Shown in pieces: positions 6,344 through 12,823 of a stretch of DNA of 21,770 nt. A program made the position numbers and the translations under genes. Within the stretch, counting starts at the first letter, position 1. Every line of letters starts with the position of its first letter. The notes below the pieces were generated by a model that had not been told where the DNA came from, ran no database searches, and was given only the letters and a program-made list of their open reading frames with translations. Location: the NCBI GenBank assembly GCA_003484545.1, contig DNCF01000401.1:1-21770 (forward strand), in the 5' to 3' direction. The stretch is from Massilia sp. (GTDB lineage Bacteria > Pseudomonadota > Gammaproteobacteria > Burkholderiales > Burkholderiaceae_D).

Positions 6344-6357
6344 CCCTGCGGCTTTTT
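6334..6357 (+). terminator. Intrinsic terminator at the end of the Cro-like gene (tR1-like)
   Basis: GCCGCAG and CTGCGGC form a perfect 7-bp stem with a TAACC loop, followed by TTTTT. The stem begins inside the coding sequence and the stop codon is in the loop. Expression of the replication genes from pR therefore needs read-through, antitermination or another promoter. Confidence 0.88.
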
Positions 6358-6453
6358 CGTTGTCCAAAAAGTTGCCAACAGGAAGTTGACCCTTCCCTAT
6401 TGCATAGCATCACCCCTGAAGTCCTGAACCACCGCCCCACTAGGAGAAAAACC

Positions 6454-6723
6454 ATGAAGCACCAGAAGCCAAACCTGAAGCGCGAACGCACGTTGAAGGT
6501 GCCGCTGAACGACGTCGAGCAGGATGAGCTGCGCAAGTTCTGCCCTGGCCAGGTCGCCCCGTTCGTACGAGATCTCGTCCTCGCCCACATTCGGAAGGAG
6601 ACGAATCGTACCGCGGGGAAACGCCAAAGCGAACGGCCACGTCATGGCCATCTGCATGGCCATGCCCAGCGCTTCCCCGGCCGGGTTGCCGTCGCAGGTG
6701 GCTTCCACCGGATGCGCCTTTAA
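6454..6723 (+). CDS. Short ribbon-helix-helix-like protein; 3' part overlaps another frame
   Basis: An 89-residue frame starting MKHQKPNLKRERTLKVPL, with AGGAG 7 nt before the ATG. The first 50 residues (basic N-terminus, a short beta-like stretch LKVPL, then two helices ending VAPFVRDLVLAHIRKE) resemble Arc/MetJ-type ribbon-helix-helix DNA-binding proteins, though this is only a fold-level impression. From about residue 50 the composition turns into Arg/His/Gly-rich, shadow-like sequence while the +1 frame looks coding. The true protein may therefore end differently (frameshift), or a second gene may overlap. As the first gene after the pR terminator it could be an early regulator. Confidence 0.6.
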   Translation: MKHQKPNLKRERTLKVPLNDVEQDELRKFCPGQVAPFVRDLVLAHIRKETNRTAGKRQSERPRHGHLHGHAQRFPGRVAVAGGFHRMRL

Positions 6724-6769
6724 GGGCGATTTCAAACCGCGCTCCCTCGCCTGGGTAGCCACTGATTAG
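6605..6769 (+). CDS. Possible overlapping small gene or frameshifted 3' part of the preceding gene
   Basis: The +1 frame from about 6600 to the stop at 6767-6769 has the GC-rich third positions and amino-acid mix of real genes here and ends KPRSLAWVATD. AAGGAG (6595-6600) would be a good ribosome site, but the first in-frame codon after it is ATC (6605), a very rare start. The first ATG is at 6644 and has no ribosome site, giving 41 aa. The next gene begins 14 nt after its stop with its own AAGGA. Function unknown; the start coordinate is uncertain. Confidence 0.4.
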   Translation: MVPRGNAKANGHVMAICMAMPSASPAGLPSQVASTGCAFKGDFKPRSLAWVATD

Positions 6770-6783
6770 AAGGACCGATACAC

Positions 6784-6963
6784 ATGCAAGCCCAAGAGAC
6801 CAACAAGGCGACGCCGGACGAAAGGATCGCCCACCAGGCCAAGACCTGGCGGAGCATCGACAAGGCGGCGGTCGCCGACAAGAAAGACCCACAGAAGCAG
6901 CGCGCCGAATACCACGCCCGCCAGCAGCTGCGCCAGGTCATCGACACCGTAGGGAGCCGCTGA
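6784..6963 (+). CDS. Small charged hypothetical protein (59 aa)
   Basis: A 59-residue, highly charged and probably all-helical protein (MQAQETNKATPDERIAHQ at the N-terminus, many Lys, Gln and Ala). AAGGA precedes the ATG, and the stop overlaps the start of the next gene (TGATG), so it is coupled to it. No family recognised. Position between the switch and the replication protein suggests an early or middle function. Confidence 0.68.
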   Translation: MQAQETNKATPDERIAHQAKTWRSIDKAAVADKKDPQKQRAEYHARQQLRQVIDTVGSR

Positions 6964-7136
6964 TGGAACAGATCGTCTCCCGCGACACCATCCGCGCCCG
7001 GGCCCGCGCTGCATTCGAACGCGGCGCCTCGCGCGACTCCCACAACATGAATCCTGATGCGGCGGCGCTGGCCGACTGGCTGGCGGAGTACGACCGCTGC
7101 GCCGCCGAGGCTGAATCGCTCGAGGTGACGCCATGA
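6963..7136 (+). CDS. Small helical hypothetical protein (57 aa)
   Basis: A 57-residue protein starting MEQIVSRDTIRARARAAF and containing PDAAALADWLAEYDRC. It overlaps both neighbours: its ATG overlaps the preceding stop, and its TGA overlaps the ATG of the replication gene (ATGA at 7133-7136). Unrecognised. The double coupling is the main support. Confidence 0.68.
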   Translation: MEQIVSRDTIRARARAAFERGASRDSHNMNPDAAALADWLAEYDRCAAEAESLEVTP

Positions 7137-8236
7137 CATCCGGGAACGCCGGCGCCCTGCCGGCCCCGCTCACCCCCGCCGATTGCAACCTGCAGGACTT
7201 CGCTTTCATGCCGCTTGACGTTGCTCGTTTGCGCGACAGCGACATGGCGGCGTACGAATCCCCCGAGGCATGCTGGGCCGCGGTTCTCCTCTGGAGCGCC
7301 GCCTGGCACCAGGTGCCCGCCGCATCCCTTCCTGATGACGACCGCTTCCTGGCCAAGGCCGCCGGCTATGGCCGCGTGGTCAAGGAATGGTTGAACGTGC
7401 GCGAGGGCGCGCTCCACGGCTGGATCAAGTGCGACGACGGCCGCCTGTATCACCCGGTCGTCGCCGAGAAAGCGCTGGAAAGCTGGAAGGCTAAGGTGCA
7501 CCACGCCTGGAAGAAAGAATGCGATCGCATCCGGAAATCCAACAAACAGCGCGAGGCTGAGGGCCGTTCGCTGCTCCCACTTCCGCCGGAACCGGGTTCA
7601 CATTCCGACAACATTCCGTTGGAAAGCGGAGGAATTCCGCCGGAGAGCGCAGGACATTCCGATGGAAACGAGAAAACCGACGATGGAATTCCACCGGAAA
7701 ACGCTCTTAAGGGACAGGGACAGGGAGAAGGACAGGGACAGGGAGAATTAAAACCTAAATCATCGTCTCCTCAACCGCCAACTCCGGACGCCGCCCAGGC
7801 CGCCCCCGAATCGTCTGCCGACCTCGTCGGCGGCATGGCCCGCAACGTGCAGATCGCCCTGCTGCTGCGAGCCCAGGGCGTGATCACCACGGCACAGAAC
7901 CCCATCGTCGCGGTGACCTGGGCACTGAATCCGAAGGTCACCGACGAGGTGCTGAACGTCGCGATCATCAAGGCCAAGGCCGCGAAGCCAGACCAGACCA
8001 TCCCTGTCGCCTACCTGGCGCCCATCGTGGAGCAGGAGCTGCAGGTCCAGGCCGCACCACCACCAGCACCGTCGACGCAGAAGCCGCGCGAGGACTGGGC
8101 CTGGAGGAAGTCGAACCAGGGCATCGACACGAAGGGCCGAGAGCTCGGCATGTTCGCCCGTAGCGGGGAGAGCTACCCCGACTTCCTCGCCCGTATCGAC
8201 ACCGAGCTCGAGAAGCGGAAAGGACGTGCAGCATGA
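7133..8236 (+). CDS. Phage replication protein, DUF1376-like N-terminus (lambda O analogue)
   Basis: Probable replication initiator. Residues about 28-122 match the DUF1376 pattern found in phage replication proteins: MPLDVARLRDSDMAAYES, CWAAVLLWSAAWHQVPAASLP and GRLYHPVVAEKALESW. A low-complexity linker (about 145-235), including a GQGQGEGQGQGE repeat, joins it to a C-terminal part of about 130 residues with two helical segments and a tail like those that recruit a helicase loader. The DNA for the linker carries phased TTCC-N3-GGAA repeats, so the gene probably contains the origin, as lambda O does. Its start and stop overlap its neighbours as ATGA. No helicase or helicase loader follows, so host factors may be recruited directly (inference). 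Confidence 0.85.
   Translation: MTSGNAGALPAPLTPADCNLQDFAFMPLDVARLRDSDMAAYESPEACWAAVLLWSAAWHQVPAASLPDDDRFLAKAAGYGRVVKEWLNVREGALHGWIKCDDGRLYHPVVAEKALESWKAKVHHAWKKECDRIRKSNKQREAEGRSLLPLPPEPGSHSDNIPLESGGIPPESAGHSDGNEKTDDGIPPENALKGQGQGEGQGQGELKPKSSSPQPPTPDAAQAAPESSADLVGGMARNVQIALLLRAQGVITTAQNPIVAVTWALNPKVTDEVLNVAIIKAKAAKPDQTIPVAYLAPIVEQELQVQAAPPPAPSTQKPREDWAWRKSNQGIDTKGRELGMFARSGESYPDFLARIDTELEKRKGRAA
7581..7763 (+). other. Candidate replication origin inside the replication gene
   Basis: Five TTCC-N3-GGAA(G) imperfect palindromes start at 7581, 7614, 7635, 7657 and 7689, plus a half site TTCCG at 7603. Spacings are 22, 11, 21, 22 and 32 bp, all close to whole helical turns. A G-rich repeat (7711-7746) and an AT-rich patch (7746-7763) follow. 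The order iterons, then easily melted DNA, within a replication-protein gene matches lambda-type origins. Assignment as origin is inference. Confidence 0.62.
7711..7746 (+). repeat. GGGACA/GGGAGA tandem repeat
   Basis: Six-base repeats of GGGACA and GGGAGA encode alternating Gly-Gln and Gly-Glu. Five GGG tracts separated by 3, 3, 9 and 3 nt could fold into a G-quadruplex on the coding strand. Confidence 0.7.
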
Positions 8237-8727
8237 CCCACACCCACGAAGACCGCGTCGCCGACCGCCCTGCCCACCTCTGCGCGGCCTACGGCTGCCC
8301 GCTCATCGGCTCGATGTGCAGCAGCACCTCGGGCAGCACCGAGTGGTGGTGCTTCGCCCACTTTGGCGCCACGCCGGGCCAGTTCCAGGCGATCACATCG
8401 GAAATGCACCGCCTGCGCTGGCTGGCCATGGCCGTGCACGACGTCCGTTACCACGACAAGCCCGGTACCGAGGCCTCGCGCGCTGCGTTTCAGCTGATCG
8501 AGCGCGAGCTGAAGGCACACGGCCGGGAAGACCTGCTGTGGATCCGTCCGGACGGCCAGCACCAGGGTGAGAAACGCTATCGCTGGCTGGAGCGCCTGGA
8601 GGCCGCGCTGAAGGCGTCACTGGATGGCGCCGGCGTGCTCAACCCGAGCAGCTACCAGGCCGCCCTGCCGATCGGCGGGGGCGACAAGAGCAGCTTCAGC
8701 AAGGTCGGCTTCGACATGCCGATGTGA
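8233..8727 (+). CDS. Hypothetical protein with N-terminal Cys cluster (164 aa)
   Basis: A 164-residue protein whose N-terminus has four cysteines (Cys17, Cys22, Cys29, Cys40 in CAAYGCPLIGSMC and the following WWCFAHFG) and nearby His residues, suggesting a small zinc-binding module. The middle is helical with conserved-looking RWLERLEAAL. Function unknown. The start overlaps the stop of the replication gene (ATGA). Its place between the replication protein and the Gp49-family protein suggests a role in DNA replication or modification, which is inference from position. Confidence 0.75.
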   Translation: MTHTHEDRVADRPAHLCAAYGCPLIGSMCSSTSGSTEWWCFAHFGATPGQFQAITSEMHRLRWLAMAVHDVRYHDKPGTEASRAAFQLIERELKAHGREDLLWIRPDGQHQGEKRYRWLERLEAALKASLDGAGVLNPSSYQAALPIGGGDKSSFSKVGFDMPM

Positions 8728-8783
8728 GACCACTTCGCGCGCGAGCGCACCAACCGCAGCACCAACCTGAAAGGGCAGCACCC

Positions 8784-9338
8784 ATGAACGACCAAGCCAT
8801 CGAGCGCCAAATCCAGGCCAAGGGCAAGACCGCGCCGCGCATCACGCCGGCCGACATCGAGGCGAACATCGCCAGCGAGCACTACTTCACGGCAGGCCAA
8901 GGCGAGGCCGGCGCCATCGCGATGACCTCCGGTGTGAGCGGCATGCGGGCCTACAGCGAAATTCCCGAGAGCCTGCACCTGCTCACCTTCTGCGTCCTGG
9001 TTCTGCGCAACGGCTTCACCGTCACCGGCGAGAGCGCGTGCGCCAGCCCGGAAAACTTCGACGCCGAGATCGGCCGCAACATCGCGCGTCAGAACGCCGT
9101 GCAGAAGATCTGGCCGCTGATGGGCTACCAGCTGCGTGACCACCTGCGCCGCCGTGCTGAGTTCGACGCTTCCGAGAAGGTCGGCGGGCAGCTGGTCGCC
9201 AACGGCCTGAATCCGCTCTACAAAGGCCAGTTCGAAGGCGAAACCGCCGAGCAGGCAGAAGATCGCCGCCGCGCCGCCCGCCGCCCCAACCCAGCCCACG
9301 GCGCGCCAAACCCACCAGGCCACTACCCGGTCGGCTGA
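8784..9338 (+). CDS. Phage protein of the N4 Gp49/Sf6 gp66 family
   Basis: A 184-residue protein of a conserved phage family whose function is unknown. Family features seen: ITPADIEANIASEHYFTAGQ at about 20-39, LLTFCVLVLRNGFTVTGES, CASPENFDAEIGRNIARQNA, and a C-terminal IWPLMGYQLRDHL. The start at 8784 is chosen for the conserved N-terminal spacing; an in-frame ATG lies 60 bases upstream, but that extension is Arg/His/Pro-rich. The last 25 residues are Pro/Ala/Arg-rich and probably disordered. It is frequent in the middle region of phage genomes near replication and recombination genes, as here. Confidence 0.88.
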   Translation: MNDQAIERQIQAKGKTAPRITPADIEANIASEHYFTAGQGEAGAIAMTSGVSGMRAYSEIPESLHLLTFCVLVLRNGFTVTGESACASPENFDAEIGRNIARQNAVQKIWPLMGYQLRDHLRRRAEFDASEKVGGQLVANGLNPLYKGQFEGETAEQAEDRRRAARRPNPAHGAPNPPGHYPVG

Positions 9339-9348
9339 CCAGTACCAC

Positions 9349-9369
9349 CCGCCCGGCCAGCCCGGGCGG
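9349..9369 (+). other. 8-bp GC hairpin without U-run between the Gp49-like and RuvC-like genes
   Basis: CCGCCCGG and CCGGGCGG with a CCAGC loop form a very stable stem just after the stop of the Gp49-family gene. No T-run follows, so it is more likely an mRNA stabiliser or partial terminator than a strong intrinsic terminator. Confidence 0.55.
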
Positions 9370-9398
9370 ATACAACAACGACAAGGAGAAACCACCCC

Positions 9399-9887
9399 AT
9401 GAACATCCTCGCCATCGACATCGGCACGCAAACCGGCTGGGCGCGCACCTCGCGCGCCGGCACCGTGCACAGCGGCAGCGAGAACTTCGCGCCGCGCCGC
9501 ATGGAAGCGGCCGGCCAGCGCTGGCTGAAGTTCCGCGCCTTCCTCAACGAGCAGCGGCTCCAGGCCGGCGGCGAGATCCACGCGGTCTACTACGAGGACG
9601 TGAAGAACCACGCCGGCGTGCTGGCCGCGCACGTCTACGGCGGCTTCCTGGCATGCCTGGAGATGTGGTGCGCGGCGAACAACGTCCCACTGCGCCCGGT
9701 CGGCGTGGGCACCGTGAAACGCCACTGGACCGGCAAGGGCAACGCCGACAAGGCCGCCATGTGCGAGACCGCGCGCGCCAAGGGCTTTCGCCCGAAGGAC
9801 AACAACGAGGCCGACGCGCTGGCGATCCTGTCGCTGGCGAGGTCGATCGAACGTCCGACTGTTGTCGAAGAACCAATGGCGGCTTAA
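9399..9887 (+). CDS. RuvC-like Holliday junction resolvase
   Basis: A 162-residue RNase H-fold nuclease, expected to resolve branched DNA made during recombination or before packaging. The N-terminal MNILAIDIGTQTGWA carries Asp7, YYEDVK carries Glu66, and the C-terminal NNEADALAIL carries Glu137 and Asp139. These are the acidic positions of RuvC-type active sites, with a basic TGKGNADK segment (111-118) between. The length is close to bacterial RuvC (about 170 aa). AAGGAG lies about 10 nt before the ATG. It follows the Gp49-like gene and precedes a small HTH gene by 9 nt, closing the middle operon. Confidence 0.9.
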   Translation: MNILAIDIGTQTGWARTSRAGTVHSGSENFAPRRMEAAGQRWLKFRAFLNEQRLQAGGEIHAVYYEDVKNHAGVLAAHVYGGFLACLEMWCAANNVPLRPVGVGTVKRHWTGKGNADKAAMCETARAKGFRPKDNNEADALAILSLARSIERPTVVEEPMAA

Positions 9888-9896
9888 GGGGAGAAG

Positions 9897-10190
9897 ATGC
9901 GGGAAAAGCGCCGTGCAACCACTCTCACGCGTGCGCGCGCGTTTGGGCAGCGGGCCAGCGACGTTCGCGTCGACTGGTTCCGCCTGCTCGACCAGCTGAA
10001 GGACGAGGGCTACAGCCTGTACGACGTCTCGTTCTTCACCGAAATCCCGAAGTCGACCCTTATCGGCTACAAGAACGGCTCGCAGCCGCCCTACCACCAG
10101 GGCCTGTGCTTGGTGCAGTTCTGGGCCGAGGCGACCGGCAATGGTATTGCCGACGTGCCAACGGTCAATCAGTTCTCGTTCATGGCCTGA
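9897..10190 (+). CDS. Small HTH protein at the end of the middle operon, candidate late regulator
   Basis: A 97-residue protein with a very basic N-terminus (MREKRRATTLTRARAF) and a helix-turn-helix-like stretch: LLDQLKDEGYSLYDVSFFTEI followed by PKSTLIGYKNGSQPP, in which the second helix would read DNA. GGGGAG precedes the ATG. It is the last gene before the late region, the position of lambda Q, and a palindromic element starts 8 bp after its stop. It may therefore control late transcription. A small terminase-like role is possible but less likely given the XRE-like pattern. Not assigned to a named family with confidence. Confidence 0.75.
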   Translation: MREKRRATTLTRARAFGQRASDVRVDWFRLLDQLKDEGYSLYDVSFFTEIPKSTLIGYKNGSQPPYHQGLCLVQFWAEATGNGIADVPTVNQFSFMA

Positions 10191-10197
10191 GGCGATT

Positions 10198-10218
10198 TAG
10201 TCGGGATTCCGACCGGCC
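10198..10218 (+). promoter_or_regulatory. Late-region shared element, copy 1
   Basis: A 21-bp sequence with the core GTCGG-GATT-CCGAC (10200-10213) followed by CGGCC, identical to a copy at 13764-13784. It lies between the HTH gene and the first late gene. It resembles an operator for a dimeric regulator (5+4+5 layout). Function inferred. Confidence 0.6.
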
Positions 10219-10235
10219 GCCGCGCCGATACTCCG

Positions 10236-10259
10236 TGACGTTGCTTCCCATAAACGTCA
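10236..10259 (+). other. 7-bp hairpin upstream of the first late gene
   Basis: TGACGTT and AACGTCA form a perfect 7-bp stem with a 10-nt loop, ending 1 nt before the CCGGAG ribosome site of the 10273 gene. It might modulate translation or be a protein-binding inverted repeat. Confidence 0.45.
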
Positions 10260-10272
10260 TCCGGAGTCCAGC

Positions 10273-10731
10273 ATGGCCAAGAGTTCTTCCCGCGTCACCA
10301 CCGTCCACGTCCCTGGCGAAAGCCCCATGACTGCGGACACTTCCAGCACCGACACCACCACCACCAGCACGGCCGAGGGTGGCGCAACGCCGCCCGAAGG
10401 TGACAGCGGCACCGCGGCGCCGTCCGGCGGCGGCGCTGTCGTGACGTCTACCACTGCGAGCACCAGCACCGACACCGCGGCCGCATCAATCGACATGGAT
10501 GCCCTGCGCGCCCAGATCCGCGCCGAGGAGATGACCAAGCTGCAGGACGAGCTGGCGCACCAGCTGCAGGCCGCGAGCTCCGTCGTGAACAAACCAGCCA
10601 CCGCGCCGGCGCCGCGCTCGAAAGCCGACTATCGAAACATGCGCGCCACCGACGTGGATCCCACCACCCTCACCGCCCCGGTCCTCACCCTGGACGGCTA
10701 CGTGTGCCCGGTCCCGCCGGAAAAGAAGTAA
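10273..10731 (+). CDS. Hypothetical late protein with Thr/Ser-rich linker (152 aa)
   Basis: A 152-residue protein. The first 75 residues are low-complexity Thr, Ser, Gly and Ala (for example TDTTTTSTAEGG). Then comes a helix (about 76-100: MDALRAQIRAEEMTKLQDEL) and a more structured C-terminus with YRNMRATDVDPTTL and a final GYVCPVPPEKK. CCGGAG lies 6 nt before the ATG. It is the first gene of the late region, upstream of the portal, so a virion or assembly role is likely. It is not a terminase: no ATPase motifs and too short. Confidence 0.75.
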   Translation: MAKSSSRVTTVHVPGESPMTADTSSTDTTTTSTAEGGATPPEGDSGTAAPSGGGAVVTSTTASTSTDTAAASIDMDALRAQIRAEEMTKLQDELAHQLQAASSVVNKPATAPAPRSKADYRNMRATDVDPTTLTAPVLTLDGYVCPVPPEKK

Positions 10732-10757
10732 TCGATCAACCATCGCAAGGAATCACC

Positions 10758-10982
10758 ATGTGCGGAAGCTCCCCAGACCTCCCACCCGAGAAAGACCCGA
10801 AGGAAGAGCGCGAGAAGGCCGAGGCTGACGCGACAGCCGCGGCCAATGCCAAGGCCGCGGCGAATCGCCGGGCGAAGCGCAACCAGACCCTGCTTGCTGC
10901 CGGCGCCCAGGGCGCGACCGGCACGGCCTCGACCAGCACCGTGCTGGCCCAAGGCAAAGACAAGCTCGGCGGAGGAGGCTGA
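10758..10982 (+). CDS. Small Ala/Lys-rich protein preceding the portal (74 aa)
   Basis: A 74-residue protein: MCGSSPDLPPEKDPKEERE at the N-terminus, an alanine/lysine helix in the middle, and a flexible Gly/Thr/Ser tail with TGTASTSTVLAQGKDKLGG. AAGGA precedes the ATG at the right distance, and the portal starts 3 nt after the stop. Short proteins with Pro-rich N-termini and this glycine-rich end are common just before portal genes in epsilon15- and BPP-1-like phages (recollection, not checked). Probably a minor virion or assembly protein. Confidence 0.72.
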   Translation: MCGSSPDLPPEKDPKEEREKAEADATAAANAKAAANRRAKRNQTLLAAGAQGATGTASTSTVLAQGKDKLGGGG

Positions 10983-10984
10983 CC

Positions 10985-12589
10985 ATGTCCGAGCTCGCAG
11001 TGCAACTGCTGCGCAGGAAGGCCGCGCTCGAGCAGCTGCGCACGCCGCACGAGCAGGTCTGGCGCGACTGCTTCGACTACTCGTTCCCTGAGCGCGGCGA
11101 CGGCTTCAACGGCGAGAAGAGCGATGCAACCGCGCTGCAGGCCAAGCGCGCGCGCCTCATGGACTCGACGTCTACCGACGCCGGCCAGATCCTGGCGGCC
11201 GCCATCATGTCCGGCGGCACGCCCAGCAACTCCCGCTGGTTCGGCCTGTCCACCGGCCAGGACACCGACGAGGAGAAGCGCTGGTTCGACCTGTGCGCCG
11301 AGACCATCTTCGAGAACATCCACGGCTCGAACTTCGACGCGGTTGGCTTCGAAGCATGCACCGACATGGTCCCGGCCGGCTGGTTCGTACTGTTCATCGA
11401 CGTCGACCGCGAGCTGGGCGGCTACCACTTCGAGCTTTGGCCGATGGCCTCGTGCTACATCGCCGCGTCGAAGTCGGGCGGCCTGCCCGACACCCTGGTG
11501 CGCTCCTACGAACTGTCCGCCGAGCAGGCGATCAAGGATTTCGGCCGCGACCAGGTCAGCGAAAAGGTGCGCAAGCTGGTGGACGACGGCAAGCCCGACG
11601 AGAAGGTGCGGCTCTGCCAGTCGATCTACCCGCGCAGCGCCGAGGCGACTGGCGTCCGCGCCAAGAACCTAGCGTTCGCCTCCGTGCACATCGAGGTCGA
11701 TACCAAGCACCTGGTGCGCGAGTCCGGCTTCCACGAATGTCCGTTCGTGGCGCCGCGCTGGGCCAAGCTGCCGAACAGCGAGTACGCGATCGGGCCGATG
11801 TTCCGCGCCCTGCCCGACATCAAGCAGCTCAACCGCCTGGTCTACCTCGAAGACACGAACCTCGACATGGCCGTCTCGGGCATGTGGATCGCCGAGGATG
11901 ACGGCGTGCTGAACCCGCGCACCGTCAAGGTCGGTCCGCGCAAGATCATCGTGGCCAACAGCGTGGACAGCATGAAGGCCCTGCAAAGCGGCGCCAAGTT
12001 CGACCTGTCGTTCACGAAGAAGGAACAGCTGCAGGCGGCAATCCGCAAGACCCTGATGGCCGACCAGCTGACGCCCCAGGATGGGCCGGTGCGCAGCGCG
12101 ACGGAGGTTCACGTGCGCGTGCAGATGATCCGCCAGCTACTGGGCCCTATCTACGGCCGCATGCAGGCCGAGTGGTACGCGCCGATGATCAGCCGCTGCT
12201 TCGGCCTGGCCATGCGCGCCGGCGTACTGCCTCCCCCGCCCCAGTCGCTGGCCGGGCGCCAGTACAACGTCAAGTTCGAATCGCCGAACGCCAAAGCACA
12301 GAAGATCGAGGAGGTCAACGCGGTCGAGACGTCGCTGGTGGCGGTGGGCCAGATCGCCGAGGCGCGCCAGGATCCGAGCGTCTGGGACGCAATCGACATC
12401 GACGAGAGCATCAGCGTCATCCTGGAAGGCCGCGGCGCGCCGGCACGCATCGGCCGTTCGAAGGAAGAGATCCAGGCCATCCGCGAGCAGCGCGCCCAGG
12501 CGCAGCAGCAGGCCCAGCAGCAGCAACAGCAGGCTGAAATGGCCCAGAAGATGGCGCCGCAGATGGCCAAGAACATGGCGCCCGCATGA
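10985..12589 (+). CDS. Head-to-tail connecting protein (portal)
   Basis: The 534-residue portal of the Head-tail_con family used by T7-, epsilon15- and BPP-1-like podoviruses; twelve copies are expected to form the DNA channel. Features: N-terminal RKAALEQLRTPHEQVWRDCFDYSFPE, ASTDAGQ-like DSTSTDAGQILAAAIMSG, RWFGLS, a central GPMFRALPDIKQLNRLVYLEDTNLD, and TPQDGPVRSATEVHVRVQMIRQLLGPIYGRMQ. The C-terminal 40 residues are a glutamine-rich helix (QQQAQQQQQQAEMAQKM) likely to form the barrel or a flexible tail. GGAGGAGG precedes the ATG. Its stop overlaps the next gene (ATGA). Confidence 0.95.
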   Translation: MSELAVQLLRRKAALEQLRTPHEQVWRDCFDYSFPERGDGFNGEKSDATALQAKRARLMDSTSTDAGQILAAAIMSGGTPSNSRWFGLSTGQDTDEEKRWFDLCAETIFENIHGSNFDAVGFEACTDMVPAGWFVLFIDVDRELGGYHFELWPMASCYIAASKSGGLPDTLVRSYELSAEQAIKDFGRDQVSEKVRKLVDDGKPDEKVRLCQSIYPRSAEATGVRAKNLAFASVHIEVDTKHLVRESGFHECPFVAPRWAKLPNSEYAIGPMFRALPDIKQLNRLVYLEDTNLDMAVSGMWIAEDDGVLNPRTVKVGPRKIIVANSVDSMKALQSGAKFDLSFTKKEQLQAAIRKTLMADQLTPQDGPVRSATEVHVRVQMIRQLLGPIYGRMQAEWYAPMISRCFGLAMRAGVLPPPPQSLAGRQYNVKFESPNAKAQKIEEVNAVETSLVAVGQIAEARQDPSVWDAIDIDESISVILEGRGAPARIGRSKEEIQAIREQRAQAQQQAQQQQQQAEMAQKMAPQMAKNMAPA

Positions 12590-12819
12590 GCCAGAACCCT
12601 ACCCCCGAGGACTACAAGGCGCTGTTCGAGGACGACCGCCGCGGCGTGGCCATCCTCGAGCACCTGATCCGCACCTTCGCCCGCCCGGCCGTCGTGAACG
12701 GCGGCATCGATGCGGTGCTCGCCACCTACCAGCGCGACGGCCAGCGCCGCGTGCTCGAGTTCATCACCAACCAGATCAACCGCGCCCACGGCGTGGACGT
12801 CAACAACCAGGAAGGATAG
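12586..12819 (+). CDS. Bbp19-like small phage protein (77 aa)
   Basis: A 77-residue helical protein starting MSQNPTPEDYKALFEDDRRG and containing a RRVLEFITNQINRAHG C-terminal helix. The pattern (a YxxLFxxxxGxxxLxxLxxxF opening and a final GQRxVLxFI stretch) fits the Bbp19-like domain named after a Bordetella phage BPP-1 protein found between the portal and scaffold genes. Function unknown, presumably head assembly. The start overlaps the portal stop (ATGA). Confidence 0.75.
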   Translation: MSQNPTPEDYKALFEDDRRGVAILEHLIRTFARPAVVNGGIDAVLATYQRDGQRRVLEFITNQINRAHGVDVNNQEG

Positions 12820-12823
12820 ACAC

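Noticed and set aside
6371..6410. Sigma-70 promoter after the Cro-like gene
   Set aside because: TTGCCA and TTGACC are present, but no -10 box stands at a proper distance (spacing 13 or 20 bp for the best matches).
7581..7699. CRISPR array
   Set aside because: Repeats are 11 bp and imperfect, spacers are too short and variable, and they lie inside a coding frame; they fit iterons.
8652..10097. Minus-strand open frame of 481 codons
   Set aside because: Opposite the Gp49-family and RuvC-like genes, both of which have family motifs and good starts.
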